NCBI GenBank assembly: GCA_949987705.1
Contig: OX465282.1
Coordinates: forward strand, 81,332,070-81,396,069
Source: Thereva unica
Lineage: Eukaryota; Arthropoda; Insecta; Diptera; Therevidae
DNA length: 64,000 nt
Direction: 5' to 3'
Part shown: positions 33,801 to 43,200 of the stretch, piece by piece
Layout: each line of letters opens with the position of its first letter
Position numbering within the stretch: the stretch's first letter is position 1
Position numbers and translations under genes: made by a program
The notes under the pieces: generated by a model
The model's database searches: none
What the model was told of the DNA's origin: nothing
The model's input: only the letters and a program-made list of their open reading frames with translations

Positions 33801-34139
33801 CTTGTTCGAAAAGCAAAGGTCGTCGTCGTGTTGTCCATCCGGTTCCGAGGCATTGTTTGCCGATTCGTAGCAATGGTGTTTTTTATGGGAGCGGGTTGCT
33901 AACCCTCAGCCCAACCGACTTAAAACTCTGTTTTGTGGCGCAGAGAGTTCGCCATTCGCCCGTCTCCCGTTAGCTCCTTCCGAAGAAGTACCCCAGGGGG
34001 CACCGCGTGGAGGTGGGATTAGGACTTGCTAACAGGTCTGCTAGGTGTTTGTCTGCAGTGACTTTTCTCGGGTTTTGGCAGAGGTGGCAAATCGGGTACC
34101 ACCACTTTCCGAGGTCTTTGTTAGCCGTTTGCCCCCCCC
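30856..34139 (-). mobile_element. RTE-like non-LTR retrotransposon, near full length
   Basis: A 3.28-kb minus-strand LINE. The 5' end is GC-rich and begins with a G run at 34139. The 3' UTR is very short and ends in an AAG-rich simple tail (about 30856-30868). Flanking T-rich target copies (30843-30855 and 34140-34154) agree except for one or two bases. The element lies in the intron of the Harbinger 2 transposase. Its single reading frame is open. Confidence 0.88.
30878..33853 (-). CDS. RTE-like endonuclease/reverse transcriptase (991 aa)
   Basis: Single protein. N-terminal apurinic-type endonuclease: GSWNVRTL near residue 23, LSETRW near 52, GDLNAQIG near 165 and SDHHLV near 258, all key residues present. 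RT domain: KKGDLTICDNWRGICLLS near 560, QQAGFRKGRSC near 598, AFVDYEKAFDSV near 632, SSGVRQGCLLSP near 692, and catalytic YADD near 735. C-terminal region: YGCETW near 847, RRRKWNWVGH, GRPRTTWRRT, ending CPMRD. The single frame, absent RNase H and short simple-repeat 3' end fit the RTE group; the exact clade is not certain. No internal stops. It is the only complete LINE in the window. Confidence 0.93.
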   Translation of the reverse strand: MPRNRMDNTTTTFAFRTRTRIGSWNVRTLLAEGRLDEVLNEMNRYKIKIMGLSETRWPDAGEHICPNGESFLYSGRNETESRRSGVGVILTKEARSSLISWSPVSERIITVRLRTRLRSTTVVQCYAPTEDAEDDIKDEFYLRLNEVFRSIPRGDFIVLMGDLNAQIGRDNTGLEQTIGNQGLSQVTNNNGELFVDFCSSHQLMVGGTYFCHKKIHKETWVSPDGRTRNQIDHVAVSRRWRTILEDVRSFRGADTGSDHHLVVATIRLKIAAIRNVQRDAINRRRFNVDLLRESVKKREFAGNLQLILNQPNVSDDTNIEELWSRTKGAILTAAETSIGYVQRNQQHWISDTTWQKIERRRALKNKVNSTSDPEIRYQLEREYSQLHREVKRSVRRDKRQQINELAEKAENAANTGNSKVLYQITKQLSGKHSTKKHAVKSADGRLLCSDEEQLQRWRDYFFAALNGSFTQEPQETSNNAQPIRITTRAPSKTEIVTAIHAMANGKAAGKDGIPPELLKADSSLIADALQPILQIAWNTCTFPEDWTEGIIVKIPKKGDLTICDNWRGICLLSTVGKILSHILLSRISEAVDRTLRRQQAGFRKGRSCIDHINTLRIIVEQSTEFRSPLYLAFVDYEKAFDSVNRSFIWQALRRRGLPDKIIELIKALYNNSKCRVLHNGKLSDSFEVSSGVRQGCLLSPLLFLIVINDILVGALDSRTGGIQWGLLDRLKDLDYADDICLLAHRHQDLKNMLNNLATESSPAGLRLNPTKTKEMRINANTNERTALNNRDVELVNKFCYLGSIITENGGAEEDVSSRINKARGAYACLSHIWRSTVISTNTKLRLFNSNVKAVLLYGCETWKVTQFITGRLQVFINRCLRRILKIRWQDRISNEELWRRAGQERIDDQIRRRKWNWVGHTLRRENENLAKQALDWNPQGSRRVGRPRTTWRRTLLEEAATTGRSWSELRAVAQNRVRWRATVSALCPMRD

Positions 34140-34201
34140 GTTTGTTTTTTAATTACTTTCACTTAAAATACTTTATACGTTATGTATATGTGTATTACAG
34201 C

Positions 34202-34897
34202 CTAAACTCTATTGCCAATTGGGCTACGACTCTGCTATTACAGAGGAGTGATTCTCAAAGATGAGTCTATTATCAGGAAGCATCTACGAATTTCTTCAGA
34301 AGCTCTTGATAAATTAGAAATTCTAATACCCAAGAAAAGACATGGTTGGACTGTTCGATTGGTGGTGTTTCTGTACTGTACCCTTCACGAAGTGAATTTG
34401 CACGCACTGGTGAAGGATTTAATCAAAGAGGTAGAACCACCATATTTTCAAATGCAGTAGGAGCTATAGACGGTACTCACGTAAAAATATCCGTTCCCGT
34501 AAAATTAAGGGACCAGTATATTAATAGAAAATTAGACTATACAATCCAGCTTCAAGCAGTATGCGATAGTATCTACTGGAAAATTTATTAGTATTTGCGT
34601 TGGCTATCAGGTTCAGTTCACGATCAAAGGGTTTTAAGGAATAGTGAACTCTACAAACGTCCTGTAGGATATTTCCTTCTAATAGACAGTGGTTATAAAT
34701 GTAGCTTGCAGCCTGTTCCTATTATTACACCTTATAAAACAGGAACAAAAAATCTTTCCTGCCATCAACAACGTTTCAACCTTGTCCACAGTAAAGCTAG
34801 AATTATGATAGAAGCGGCTTTTGGTTTAATGAAAGGACGATGGCGGGCCATTTCTGAAATGGAAAATCATGAAACCGATGATGTGGGTGATGATGAT
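34202..34897 (+). pseudogene. HARBI1-like transposase of Harbinger 2, main part
   Basis: After the acceptor near 34201 the plus strand encodes, in several frames, IIRKHLRISSEALDKLE (N-terminal), VGAIDGTHVKISVP (first catalytic D), HDQRVLRNSELY, YFLLIDSGYKC (second D), TPYKTGTKN and HSKARIMIEAAFGLMKGRW (catalytic E region). Stops or shifts lie near 34240, 34455 and 34590, and some sequence between the N-terminal helix and AIDGTH is missing. The frame is cut at 34897 by the BEL LTR and continues at 42370-42434, where NEALVFRESLVQQLANRL ends at TAA. Confidence 0.85.
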
Positions 34898-34899
34898 TG

Positions 34900-35031
34900 T
34901 TTAATCGCCTATGTGATATAAAATATCAGCTGAACGAACAAAACGTTTAGTCGCCTATAGGATATAAAATATCGGCTGAACGATCAAAACGTTTAATCGC
35001 CTATGTGATAGATTATCAGCTGAACGATTAA
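34900..35031. repeat. three ~47-bp tandem repeats in LTR
   Basis: The unit starts TTTAATCGCCTATGTGAT and contains ATCAGCTGAACGA. It is present three times, the third copy shortened. The same array lies in the other LTR at 40092-40223. Confidence 0.9.
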
Positions 35032-35264
35032 TACCCAGGCCCAAATTGATGTACCTCTGAAATACAAATTTGAGGAGTTGGGTAGCAAAGAAAAATAATA
35101 ACACTCGGTTGATAATTCAAACTTGTTTTGCTTTATTCGTAAACGTAATAAAAATTTATTCACAAAAAAATATATGTATATATGTATATAAAAAATAGCC
35201 GTCGTGTGTCCTGGTGTTAGAGCTGCGGCGAAGATTCCCACGTTGAAATTTTATTTATTATAAG

Positions 35265-35515
35265 TTGCAAACGCATATAGAACCATATTTAACCCATCAG
35301 GCATATTATGGCTCTCTACTGTTTGTTGTATGTACTTTTTGTTTTATTTTTTAATATTTTAGAGCAAACGTATGTAGAACCAAATTTAACCTTCAGGCAT
35401 ATTTTGGCTCTCTACTGTTTGTTTTTTTTGTTTTAATTTTAATAATTTTTGGAGCAAACGTATCTAGAACCAAATTTAACCTTCAGGCATATTATGGTTC
35501 TATACTGTTTGTAAT
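35265..35515. repeat. three ~95-bp tandem repeats in LTR
   Basis: Each unit has a GCAAACG start, AGAACCA, TTTAACC, CAGGCATAT and TACTGTTTGT. Each is followed by a T-rich spacer. Repeated identically in the other LTR at 40457-40707. Confidence 0.9.
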
Positions 35516-36248
35516 ATATATACTCACCCAAATTATCTTTCCGCTGAACTAACACCTTGAGATCACACTAGCCGTAAGCATACCATGATCTTCCGTTGAA
35601 AGTTCCTTCGAAAGTGGTCAAAAGCAGAGAGAGCGAGCCTTTGAAGATGCTCTGTTTATATAGTCTTAAAACAACGGAAGTAGCCGAACTGCACTGCCGG
35701 CATGTTAACATTTTTCTAATTATTAATAATTTAAGGAATATGCGTCCTTTGACAGCATAATTCGATAGTAAAAATTCATTCATGATTTTTCAGATGTAAT
35801 TTCATATTTATTTACAATTAACATTCATGTTTTTTGCATTTTAAATTTTCCTCATAAAAATGGCGACGAACCATTTATTTCCTCCATTTTACGAAACTAT
35901 TTCCATCCCTTTCACTTCCTGCTCCTTGTACTTCTCTTTCCCTCTTACATAATCTTATGTAAAAACATATTTATTTAAATAACTTTTTATTCGTACATAA
36001 ATGAGCTTTTCTGGCACCACCAGTCGAAAGCTCATTAAATTCTACATCAGTTTGATGTATCGTAGTATGTATGTGCATAAAGTTTGACATTTCCGCGGTG
36101 TCACAAGTTGTTCGCGGCGTCGCGGTTTATTTCGCGTTTTTGCACCTGATTCGCCCAGTTCAGGTACGTGTGTGTGTTCAAGTGACGTTTTAGTGACTGT
36201 AGTGTTGTTTTTACTGGTGAATATCATGTTGTTTGGTGAATTTCTTAG

Positions 36249-36830
36249 GCGCAGGATGAAACTTTTACAAAGGTAGGTTATGTTGTTTACATTTTTGCAT
36301 GTACTAATTTGACTATTATTTGTTAATTGAAATGTGTTTTAAAGCATAATATATGTTAATTGTGATGCCCTTTAATGTTATGTTGCATGAAATGTCGGTG
36401 AATCATGTTATTTAGTGGGTTTTATGCATGTTTTAGTTTGACAGGTTGTTGTTGTTGTTTTTTCATGTAAATTCTTATGTTGTTTTTAAAGCTCAATTTG
36501 TTGCCTATTTATTGGGATTTGAACATAAAAACAATTTATTATGTATGCTTAATTTATTAATTCATGTCTTTTATTTTCAGTTTATATTGTGAGGATGTAA
36601 GTAGAATACATGATATGGGAAGATTTTATTCATGTAAACTTTTCCTTTCACCTTTGAAGTCCTAATGGAAAACAGGTAAGTATAGTATCGTTGTTTATAT
36701 TTGTATAATGTACTAATTCTGTTTTCTTTTTAGGTGCGATGCATCATGGAAGCAGGTAAGTATGATGTATCAATATTTTTATTTGGGCTGAGTTAACGAT
36801 TGTTTATTTTCAGATTCGTTGCTGTTTTAA
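36249..36830 (+). other. chain of microexon-like segments antisense to the LTR
   Basis: On the plus strand four very short segments are each bounded by good splice consensus: 36249-36272 (24 nt, then GTAGGT), 36581-36596 (16 nt, then GTAAGT), 36660-36675 (16 nt, then GTAAGT) and 36734-36755 (22 nt, then GTAAGT). A last acceptor TTTTCAG ends at 36813. A donor CAG/GTACGT sits upstream near 36163. The same signals occur in the other LTR at +5192. Whether they are used is unknown. Confidence 0.4.
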
Positions 36831-37116
36831 TTTTAAGTAGATTTTAAGATTTGTGTATATTTTAAATTTATTTATTTTTAAGTATTTGGTATTCATTTAG
36901 GTATATATATTTCTAGTTTTAAGTATTTATAATTCATTTAAAGTAATTTATGTACATCTAATTCATTTAAGGTAGTATATGCATATCTAATTCTAGTTTT
37001 AAGTATTTATAATTCATTAATTTGTTTATATTTCTAGTATTAAGTATTTATATGTTTAGTTATTTATATGTATTTAATTCAATATAATGTATATAGTATT
37101 TTATTTTATTTTTTGT

Positions 37117-39993
37117 TTAATATGATCCTTCTTGTTTTGGATGTTTATTTTTAGGTTCACTGTGGCTGAACATACTCCGCCCCGTTGAACGGTCCCGTTC
37201 GAAATTGAGTAATTTGCTGATGCCTCTTTTATGGTAATGGTGAAAGACGATTCGTCCATCAGCTTTCACCTGGAGTCGCGCTTGATGGCGATTGGGTAAA
37301 TTGATTGTCTTCTCCTTTCTTTTCTTATTGCGCACACCAAGAAAATCAATTTTTCGTATTACGCTACGAGGCAGAAATAAACTTTCTCCTTCGCGCGTGA
37401 TAAAGCGCTGAAAGCAATTTTGGGCTCGTTCCTCTAGTTCTTTAAGTGTTGTTGTTGGTTTTAGAGCCTCTAAATTGTAGATGAATCGTCCATTAATAAT
37501 GGCAGGCTTTTCTAGTATTGGAGCTGATGACGGTCTATTATTACTAGGTCCTGGCTTGGCCATAATTTCTGGTGATGCCGGTGGTGGTGAAGGGGTGGAG
37601 AGATCAATGGTGATCTCGCAATGCAGGTCCAAGAAAGGGCTGCCGGGTGAATACAGTAAACTGTCTTCTACTGCGGCCAGATCCTCCTCAGTGTAGTCGT
37701 TCAAACATTTTTTAGAATTCTTTTCTAATTGAGGTTTCTTCAGAGATTGTTGTTGAAGAACTGCGTATCGCTTTAACGCCTGCGGTCTTGAAATCCCTAA
37801 TGTTGGAGGTCTGTTATGCACAAATGGAAGTGTGACCTGGTATTTCCCATTTGCATGTCGTATATAAGTGCTATCGAATATCTGCTGACATAATTTGTCT
37901 TCTTCGCTTAGTACCGGTGATGCAGGTACGTCCTCCATTTCCCAGAAACGTTTTAGTTGCTGTTCGATTCGTAGTTTGCTCGTAGTGGCTGTACATGCTG
38001 TGACCTCGCCTATGCACGGGGTTGTTGTTGGTCCCATTAGGATCCATCCAAATGATGTGTTTATTGCCACTGGAGCATCTTCTGTTCCACGACTTATGCC
38101 GTGTTGCACTATCTTTGCATACAATCGTACTCCTAGTAACATGTCAATATTTCCAGTCCGTCCAAAGGTTGGATCTGCTAGTCGTAAATTTTGTATGTGT
38201 TTCCAATTCGGTTTTTGGATGATCTTTGTAGGCAGCGGATCGGTAATAGTATCAATCACTAGAAAATCATCCACGATTGGTGTTGTAGCTGCACCACGTG
38301 CTCTTAGGGTGAGCCTGACTTGTTTACGTGCTGTACCTGCTGGGCTCACGTTTATGCCTGTAATTTGTATATCTGTATCCGTAGTTTGAGCGTCAAGTTG
38401 CTCGCATGCATTACTAGTAATGAAGGATGATTCCGATCCTGGGTCAACGAGACATCGTAAAATTTTCTCCTTTCCTTTGGTAGCACTAACCACTACCAAC
38501 GCTGTGGCCAGTAAGGCCTTGTGGGCTTTTCTTGCTAAAAAGCCCTGCATTGAGTTTTGTTCATTCGTATCGGGGAATTGTATCCTTGTATTTCTCGGCG
38601 AATTGTGTAGTATAATATCTTCGCTTTGTAAAAGGCTTTTCGTCGTTAGAAAACCTTGCACTGTGGGTTGCTGACTAGTAGTGTCTGGGGAATGCGCCCT
38701 TGTATTTCTTGGAGAATTGTTTGGCCTAATATCTCCTAGTATAGATTTTTCCTTGTTTTTTGTCAACTCAGGGCTTTCTTGTCCTGTGTTGTTGTGTAAT
38801 GAAGTATGATGCTTTTGTTTACACTTCCAGCATCGGTATTTGCTGGTGCAGTCTCTTGTAGAGTGATGGCTTGCCAGGCAATTCAAACAGTTGCCATTAG
38901 TTTGCAAAAGCGTACGTCGTGCCTCGGTACTCAAGGCAAGATACTTTTTGCATTTGGCAATGAAGTGCTTAGCTTGACATGCTGGGCAACCTGATGAATT
39001 TCTTGCATGGTGTGTATGTGTTGACCTTTGATGCACTACTGGTTTTACTGATACGGGCGATTTGGGTACGACAACATCTGCAATGGACGAGATAATCCGT
39101 AATCTTGTATTAAGAAACTTCCGGAAGGTTGCTACACTAGGTAATACTCGACTTGGTCCTAACTCTTCTTCCCAGAGCTTTAAGGTAGCATAAGGTAACT
39201 TTTGCACCATAATATATATTAATATGGCGTCCCAAGAAGTTGTATCCACATCTAAGTTCTTAAGCTGCTGCAAGCATTCCGAGGTGGTATCGATGAGTAC
39301 CTTAAGTCCTTGTGGATTTTCCGTCGCCAACTTGGGCATGTTCATGAACCTTTTCAGCTGATGGTTAACAAGAATCCTTTTATTCTCATACCGCTCTCGT
39401 AATTTGGCCCAGGCAGGCTCATAATCGTTATTAGTAATTGGCACGTGTCGTATGAGAGCCTCAGCATCACCAATCAGGCATTCCTTCAGGTAATACAATT
39501 TCTGCACTGGTTGCAATTTATCATTATTGTGCACTAGGGACGTGAATATATCGTGGAAAGATCGCCACAAGTCATAATTTCCATCGTATTTGGGTAAGCT
39601 TATGCGAGGTAATTGTATATCTTGATGAGGTGTTGTTGCTGATGTATCAAACGAAGGTGATGAGGGACCCGGAGTTTGTCCGTGTAATCCATCAACTAAT
39701 TCTCCCAAATATTCATAATACGTAACTTCTACTTCACTGTATCTGTCAGATGCCAAATAATCGGCTAACTCTTCTGGGGGATTTTGTATTATTTCTTCGT
39801 TAATTGCAACGTCATTTTGTTGAAACTCGGCCCATATATTTTTTAACCCTGTAATCCTAGACTCGTAAAAGCCTGCTGTTCGTTTAAGTATAGCTGTTTT
39901 TTTGCAATTTGAAATAAATTTATGCATCTGGAGTGTCAACGATTGTTGTTTGTTGCATAGTTGCTGAAGTGACGCCATTTTACCGCAACGCAA
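37117..39993 (-). CDS. BEL Gag-protease with novel C-terminal region (958 aa)
   Basis: ATG at 39993 lies 76 bp after the tRNA-Gln primer site. Residues ~1-120 are helical; DUF1759-type gag begins near 135 (LPRISLPKYDGNYDLWRSF). Cysteine motifs follow at ~330-400 (CPACQAKHFIAKC, CLNCLASHHSTRDC, CWKCKQKHHTSLH). The protease is near 515 (CLVDPGSESSFI; DPGS in place of DSGS). The BEL sequence continues to the region before RT (VTLPFVHNRPPTLG, ~725), then switches at about 775 to ~185 residues I do not recognise: acidic, then Ser/Pro-rich, then basic (GVRNKKRKEKTINLP). The last 18 codons are inside the 3' LTR. Pol is absent, so this is a non-autonomous element with a replaced C-terminus. Confidence 0.9.
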   Translation of the reverse strand: MRCGKMASLQQLCNKQQSLTLQMHKFISNCKKTAILKRTAGFYESRITGLKNIWAEFQQNDVAINEEIIQNPPEELADYLASDRYSEVEVTYYEYLGELVDGLHGQTPGPSSPSFDTSATTPHQDIQLPRISLPKYDGNYDLWRSFHDIFTSLVHNNDKLQPVQKLYYLKECLIGDAEALIRHVPITNNDYEPAWAKLRERYENKRILVNHQLKRFMNMPKLATENPQGLKVLIDTTSECLQQLKNLDVDTTSWDAILIYIMVQKLPYATLKLWEEELGPSRVLPSVATFRKFLNTRLRIISSIADVVVPKSPVSVKPVVHQRSTHTHHARNSSGCPACQAKHFIAKCKKYLALSTEARRTLLQTNGNCLNCLASHHSTRDCTSKYRCWKCKQKHHTSLHNNTGQESPELTKNKEKSILGDIRPNNSPRNTRAHSPDTTSQQPTVQGFLTTKSLLQSEDIILHNSPRNTRIQFPDTNEQNSMQGFLARKAHKALLATALVVVSATKGKEKILRCLVDPGSESSFITSNACEQLDAQTTDTDIQITGINVSPAGTARKQVRLTLRARGAATTPIVDDFLVIDTITDPLPTKIIQKPNWKHIQNLRLADPTFGRTGNIDMLLGVRLYAKIVQHGISRGTEDAPVAINTSFGWILMGPTTTPCIGEVTACTATTSKLRIEQQLKRFWEMEDVPASPVLSEEDKLCQQIFDSTYIRHANGKYQVTLPFVHNRPPTLGISRPQALKRYAVLQQQSLKKPQLEKNSKKCLNDYTEEDLAAVEDSLLYSPGSPFLDLHCEITIDLSTPSPPPASPEIMAKPGPSNNRPSSAPILEKPAIINGRFIYNLEALKPTTTLKELEERAQNCFQRFITREGESLFLPRSVIRKIDFLGVRNKKRKEKTINLPNRHQARLQVKADGRIVFHHYHKRGISKLLNFERDRSTGRSMFSHSEPKNKHPKQEGSY

Positions 39994-40068
39994 GAATTAT
40001 CGCACAAACGGACGTAAATAACGAAACAAAAGAAAAAACAAAACAAGCTTGAATATGCCGAATGTAGG

Positions 40069-40085
40069 TCTCGGTGGAACCTCCA
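40069..40085 (-). promoter_or_regulatory. BEL primer-binding site, tRNA-Gln
   Basis: The plus strand reads TCTCGGTGGAACCTCCA, matching the 3' end of animal tRNA-Gln with CCA (from memory). Four bases separate it from the LTR. Confidence 0.85.
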
Positions 40086-40089
40086 AAAA

Positions 40090-42364
40090 TGTTTAATCGC
40101 CTATGTGATATAAAATATCAGCTGAACGAACAAAACGTTTAGTCGCCTATAGGATATAAAATATCGGCTGAACGATCAAAACGTTTAATCGCCTATGTGA
40201 TAGATTATCAGCTGAACGATTAATACCCAGGCCCAAATTGATGTACCTCTGAAATACAAATTTGAGGAGTTGGGTAGCAAAGAAAAATAATAACACTCGG
40301 TTGATAATTCAAACTTGTTTTGCTTTATTCGTAAACGTAATAAAAATTTATTCACAAAAAAATATATGTATATATGTATATAAAAAATAGCCGTCGTGTG
40401 TCCTGGTGTTAGAGCTGCGGCGAAGATTCCCACGTTGAAATTTTATTTATTATAAGTTGCAAACGCATATAGAACCATATTTAACCCATCAGGCATATTA
40501 TGGCTCTCTACTGTTTGTTGTATGTACTTTTTGTTTTATTTTTTAATATTTTAGAGCAAACGTATGTAGAACCAAATTTAACCTTCAGGCATATTTTGGC
40601 TCTCTACTGTTTGTTTTTTTTGTTTTAATTTTAATAATTTTTGGAGCAAACGTATCTAGAACCAAATTTAACCTTCAGGCATATTATGGTTCTATACTGT
40701 TTGTAATATATATACTCACCCAAATTATCTTTCCGCTGAACTAACACCTTGAGATCACACTAGCCGTAAGCATACCATGATCTTCCGTTGAAAGTTCCTT
40801 CGAAAGTGGTCAAAAGCAGAGAGAGCGAGCCTTTGAAGATGCTCTGTTTATATAGTCTTAAAACAACGGAAGTAGCCGAACTGCACTGCCGGCATGTTAA
40901 CATTTTTCTAATTATTAATAATTTAAGGAATATGCGTCCTTTGACAGCATAATTCGATAGTAAAAATTCATTCATGATTTTTCAGATGTAATTTCATATT
41001 TATTTACAATTAACATTCATGTTTTTTGCATTTTAAATTTTCCTCATAAAAATGGCGACGAACCATTTATTTCCTACATTTTACGAAACTATTTCCATCC
41101 CTTTCACTTCCTGCTCCTTGTACTTCTCTTTCCCTCTTACATAATCTTATGTAAAAACATATTTATTTAAATAACTTTTTATTCGTACATAAATGAGCTT
41201 TTCTGGCACCACCAGTCGAAAGCTCATTAAATTCTACATCAGTTTGATGTATCGTAGTATGTATGTGCATAAAGTTTGACATTTCCGCGGTGTCACAAGT
41301 TGTTCGCGGCGTCGCGGTTTATTTCGCGTTTTTGCACCTGATTCGCCCAGTTCAGGTACGTGTGTGTGTTCAAGTGACGTTTTAGTGACTGTAGTGTTGT
41401 TTTTACTGGTGAATATCATGTTGTTTGGTGAATTTCTTAGGCGCAGGATGAAACTTTTACAAAGGTAGGTTATGTTGTTTACATTTTTGCATGTACTAAT
41501 TTGACTATTATTTGTTAATTGAAATGTGTTTTAAAGCATAATATATGTTAATTGTGATGCCCTTTAATGTTATGTTGCATGAAATGTCGGTGAATCATGT
41601 TATTTAGTGGGTTTTATGCATGTTTTAGTTTGACAGGTTGTTGTTGTTGTTTTTTCATGTAAATTCTTATGTTGTTTTTAAAGCTCAATTTGTTGCCTAT
41701 TTATTGGGATTTGAACATAAAAACAATTTATTATGTATGCTTAATTTATTAATTCATGTCTTTTATTTTCAGTTTATATTGTGAGGATGTAAGTAGAATA
41801 CATGATATGGGAAGATTTTATTCATGTAAACTTTTCCTTTCACCTTTGAAGTCCTAATGGAAAACAGGTAAGTATAGTATCGTTGTTTATATTTGTATAA
41901 TGTACTAATTCTGTTTTCTTTTTAGGTGCGATGCATCATGGAAGCAGGTAAGTATGATGTATCAATATTTTTATTTGGGCTGAGTTAACGATTGTTTATT
42001 TTCAGATTCGTTGCTGTTTTAATTTTAAGTAGATTTTAAGATTTGTGTATATTTTAAATTTATTTATTTTTAAGTATTTGGTATTCATTTAGGTATATAT
42101 ATTTCTAGTTTTAAGTATTTATAATTCATTTAAAGTAATTTATGTACATCTAATTCATTTAAGGTAGTATATGCATATCTAATTCTAGTTTTAAGTATTT
42201 ATAATTCATTAATTTGTTTATATTTCTAGTATTAAGTATTTATATGTTTAGTTATTTATATGTATTTAATTCAATATAATGTATATAGTATTTTATTTTA
42301 TTTTTTGTTTAATATGATCCTTCTTGTTTTGGATGTTTATTTTTAGGTTCACTGTGGCTGAACA
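40090..42364 (-). repeat. BEL 5' LTR, 2275 bp
   Basis: Offset by exactly 5192 bp from the 3' LTR, with one substitution noticed. The minus-strand TATA box is near 40845. It contains the same tandem arrays and plus-strand splice-like signals. Confidence 0.93.
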
Positions 42365-42369
42365 ATGAT

Positions 42370-42434
42370 AATGAAGCCCTTGTTTTTAGAGAATCACTCG
42401 TTCAACAATTAGCAAATCGATTAATATCTGCGTA
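42370..42434 (+). pseudogene. Harbinger 2 transposase C-terminal end
   Basis: Continues the frame broken at 34897 by the BEL insertion, after one copy of the ATGAT duplication. It ends with LANRLISA and TAA. Confidence 0.85.
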
Positions 42435-42539
42435 ATATTTATTTATATTTAACGTAATAAGAATAAAAAGAATACCTATAAATATTTTAAAATGAAAAAT
42501 ATACATTTATTATACACTGCAGTATGTATTACAATTAGT

Positions 42540-43200
42540 ATAAATCCTCATTTGATGAGGAGACATTAATGTCAAAATGTTTTTTAATAAAGGATAAAAA
42601 AGCTTTCGCCGATTTCCTCATTATATTCTGGGTTTTATTATCCTCTTCGTCAATTTCTTCATGTTTTCTTTTGACAGGGTTGGTTGGTTGGCGTTGATGT
42701 GGTTTCTTCATTAATAATTACCGTGCCGCTATTTATCACTAATGGCGGATTAATATTATGCCTTGAAGCACAATATGTATGCATTAATTCAAAATAGGGC
42801 CACGTTGTAGCAGCTGCACCAGAATCTTCAGTGCTCTGTCCTTTTTGGGGGGTTATAATTCACTAAAAGATATATTTATCGAATACTATACACATCATTA
42901 CGCAAATAAAGAATTACAAACTTTATATTTGTCCATTATATTCACCCATTTTTTTTTTTCAAATTTCTCCAATGTATATTCACTTTACAATCTCTTCCAA
43001 CAGTTCTATGCAATTAAGAGAATATGAATAATTTATTATAAAAATAATACACTAAACTTTTATATATACTAATGAGACGTTTATGTGTCTACATCCATAC
43101 ATCCATCCGTTTTGCAAATCAAATTGCTTTCTCGTGAACAGTTCCTCGTTCTTGACGCGTGCATGTAAAAATTTTTTGGTTTCTTCTTCACTCCCTAAAA
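42540..43200 (-). pseudogene. Harbinger 2 SANT/MADF-like gene
   Basis: Minus strand, convergent with the transposase, as in Harbinger 1. The segment at 43195-43090 reads EEETKKFLHARVKNEELF and NGW, the start of a SANT/MADF-like domain. Around 42940 KWVNIMDKYKVC continues it. Around 42800 a second block reads TWPYFELMHTYCASRHN, and the tail (KRKHEEIDEEDNKTQN) is acidic and basic. The blocks are in different frames with stops, so it is a pseudogene. The outer end of the element was not found. Confidence 0.72.

Larger units (their letters stand above)
34898..37172 (-). repeat. BEL 3' LTR, 2275 bp
   Basis: Very long for a BEL LTR. It contains three ~47-bp tandem units (34898-35031), three ~95-bp tandem units (35265-35515), a minus-strand TATA box in the TATATAAACAGAGC context near 35650, and a polyadenylation-type AATAAA near 35133. 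The ends of the gag-pro reading frame overlap its first 56 bases. U3 is about 1.5 kb long. Confidence 0.93.
34898..42364 (-). mobile_element. BEL/Pao element with 2275-bp LTRs and no pol
   Basis: A 7467-bp element: LTRs 34898-37172 and 40090-42364 (TGTTCAGCC start and TTAAACA end on the minus strand), flanked by the exact 5-bp duplication ATGAT (34893-34897 and 42365-42369). The internal region is only 2917 bp and codes for gag and protease with a novel C-terminus, but no RT, RNase H or integrase. The LTRs differ at about one site (near 35878/41070), so the insertion is recent. It must depend on another element's enzymes. It lies in the last exon of Harbinger 2. Confidence 0.94.

Noticed and set aside
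30888..33902. Plus-strand frames opposite the LINE
   Set aside because: Shadows of the 991-residue minus-strand protein.
36042..36227. Small protein encoded in the BEL LTR (61 codons, present in both LTRs)
   Set aside because: Too short, no recognised feature, conserved simply because the LTRs are near-identical; not enough to call a gene. The 71- and 82-codon frames in the LTR were treated the same way.
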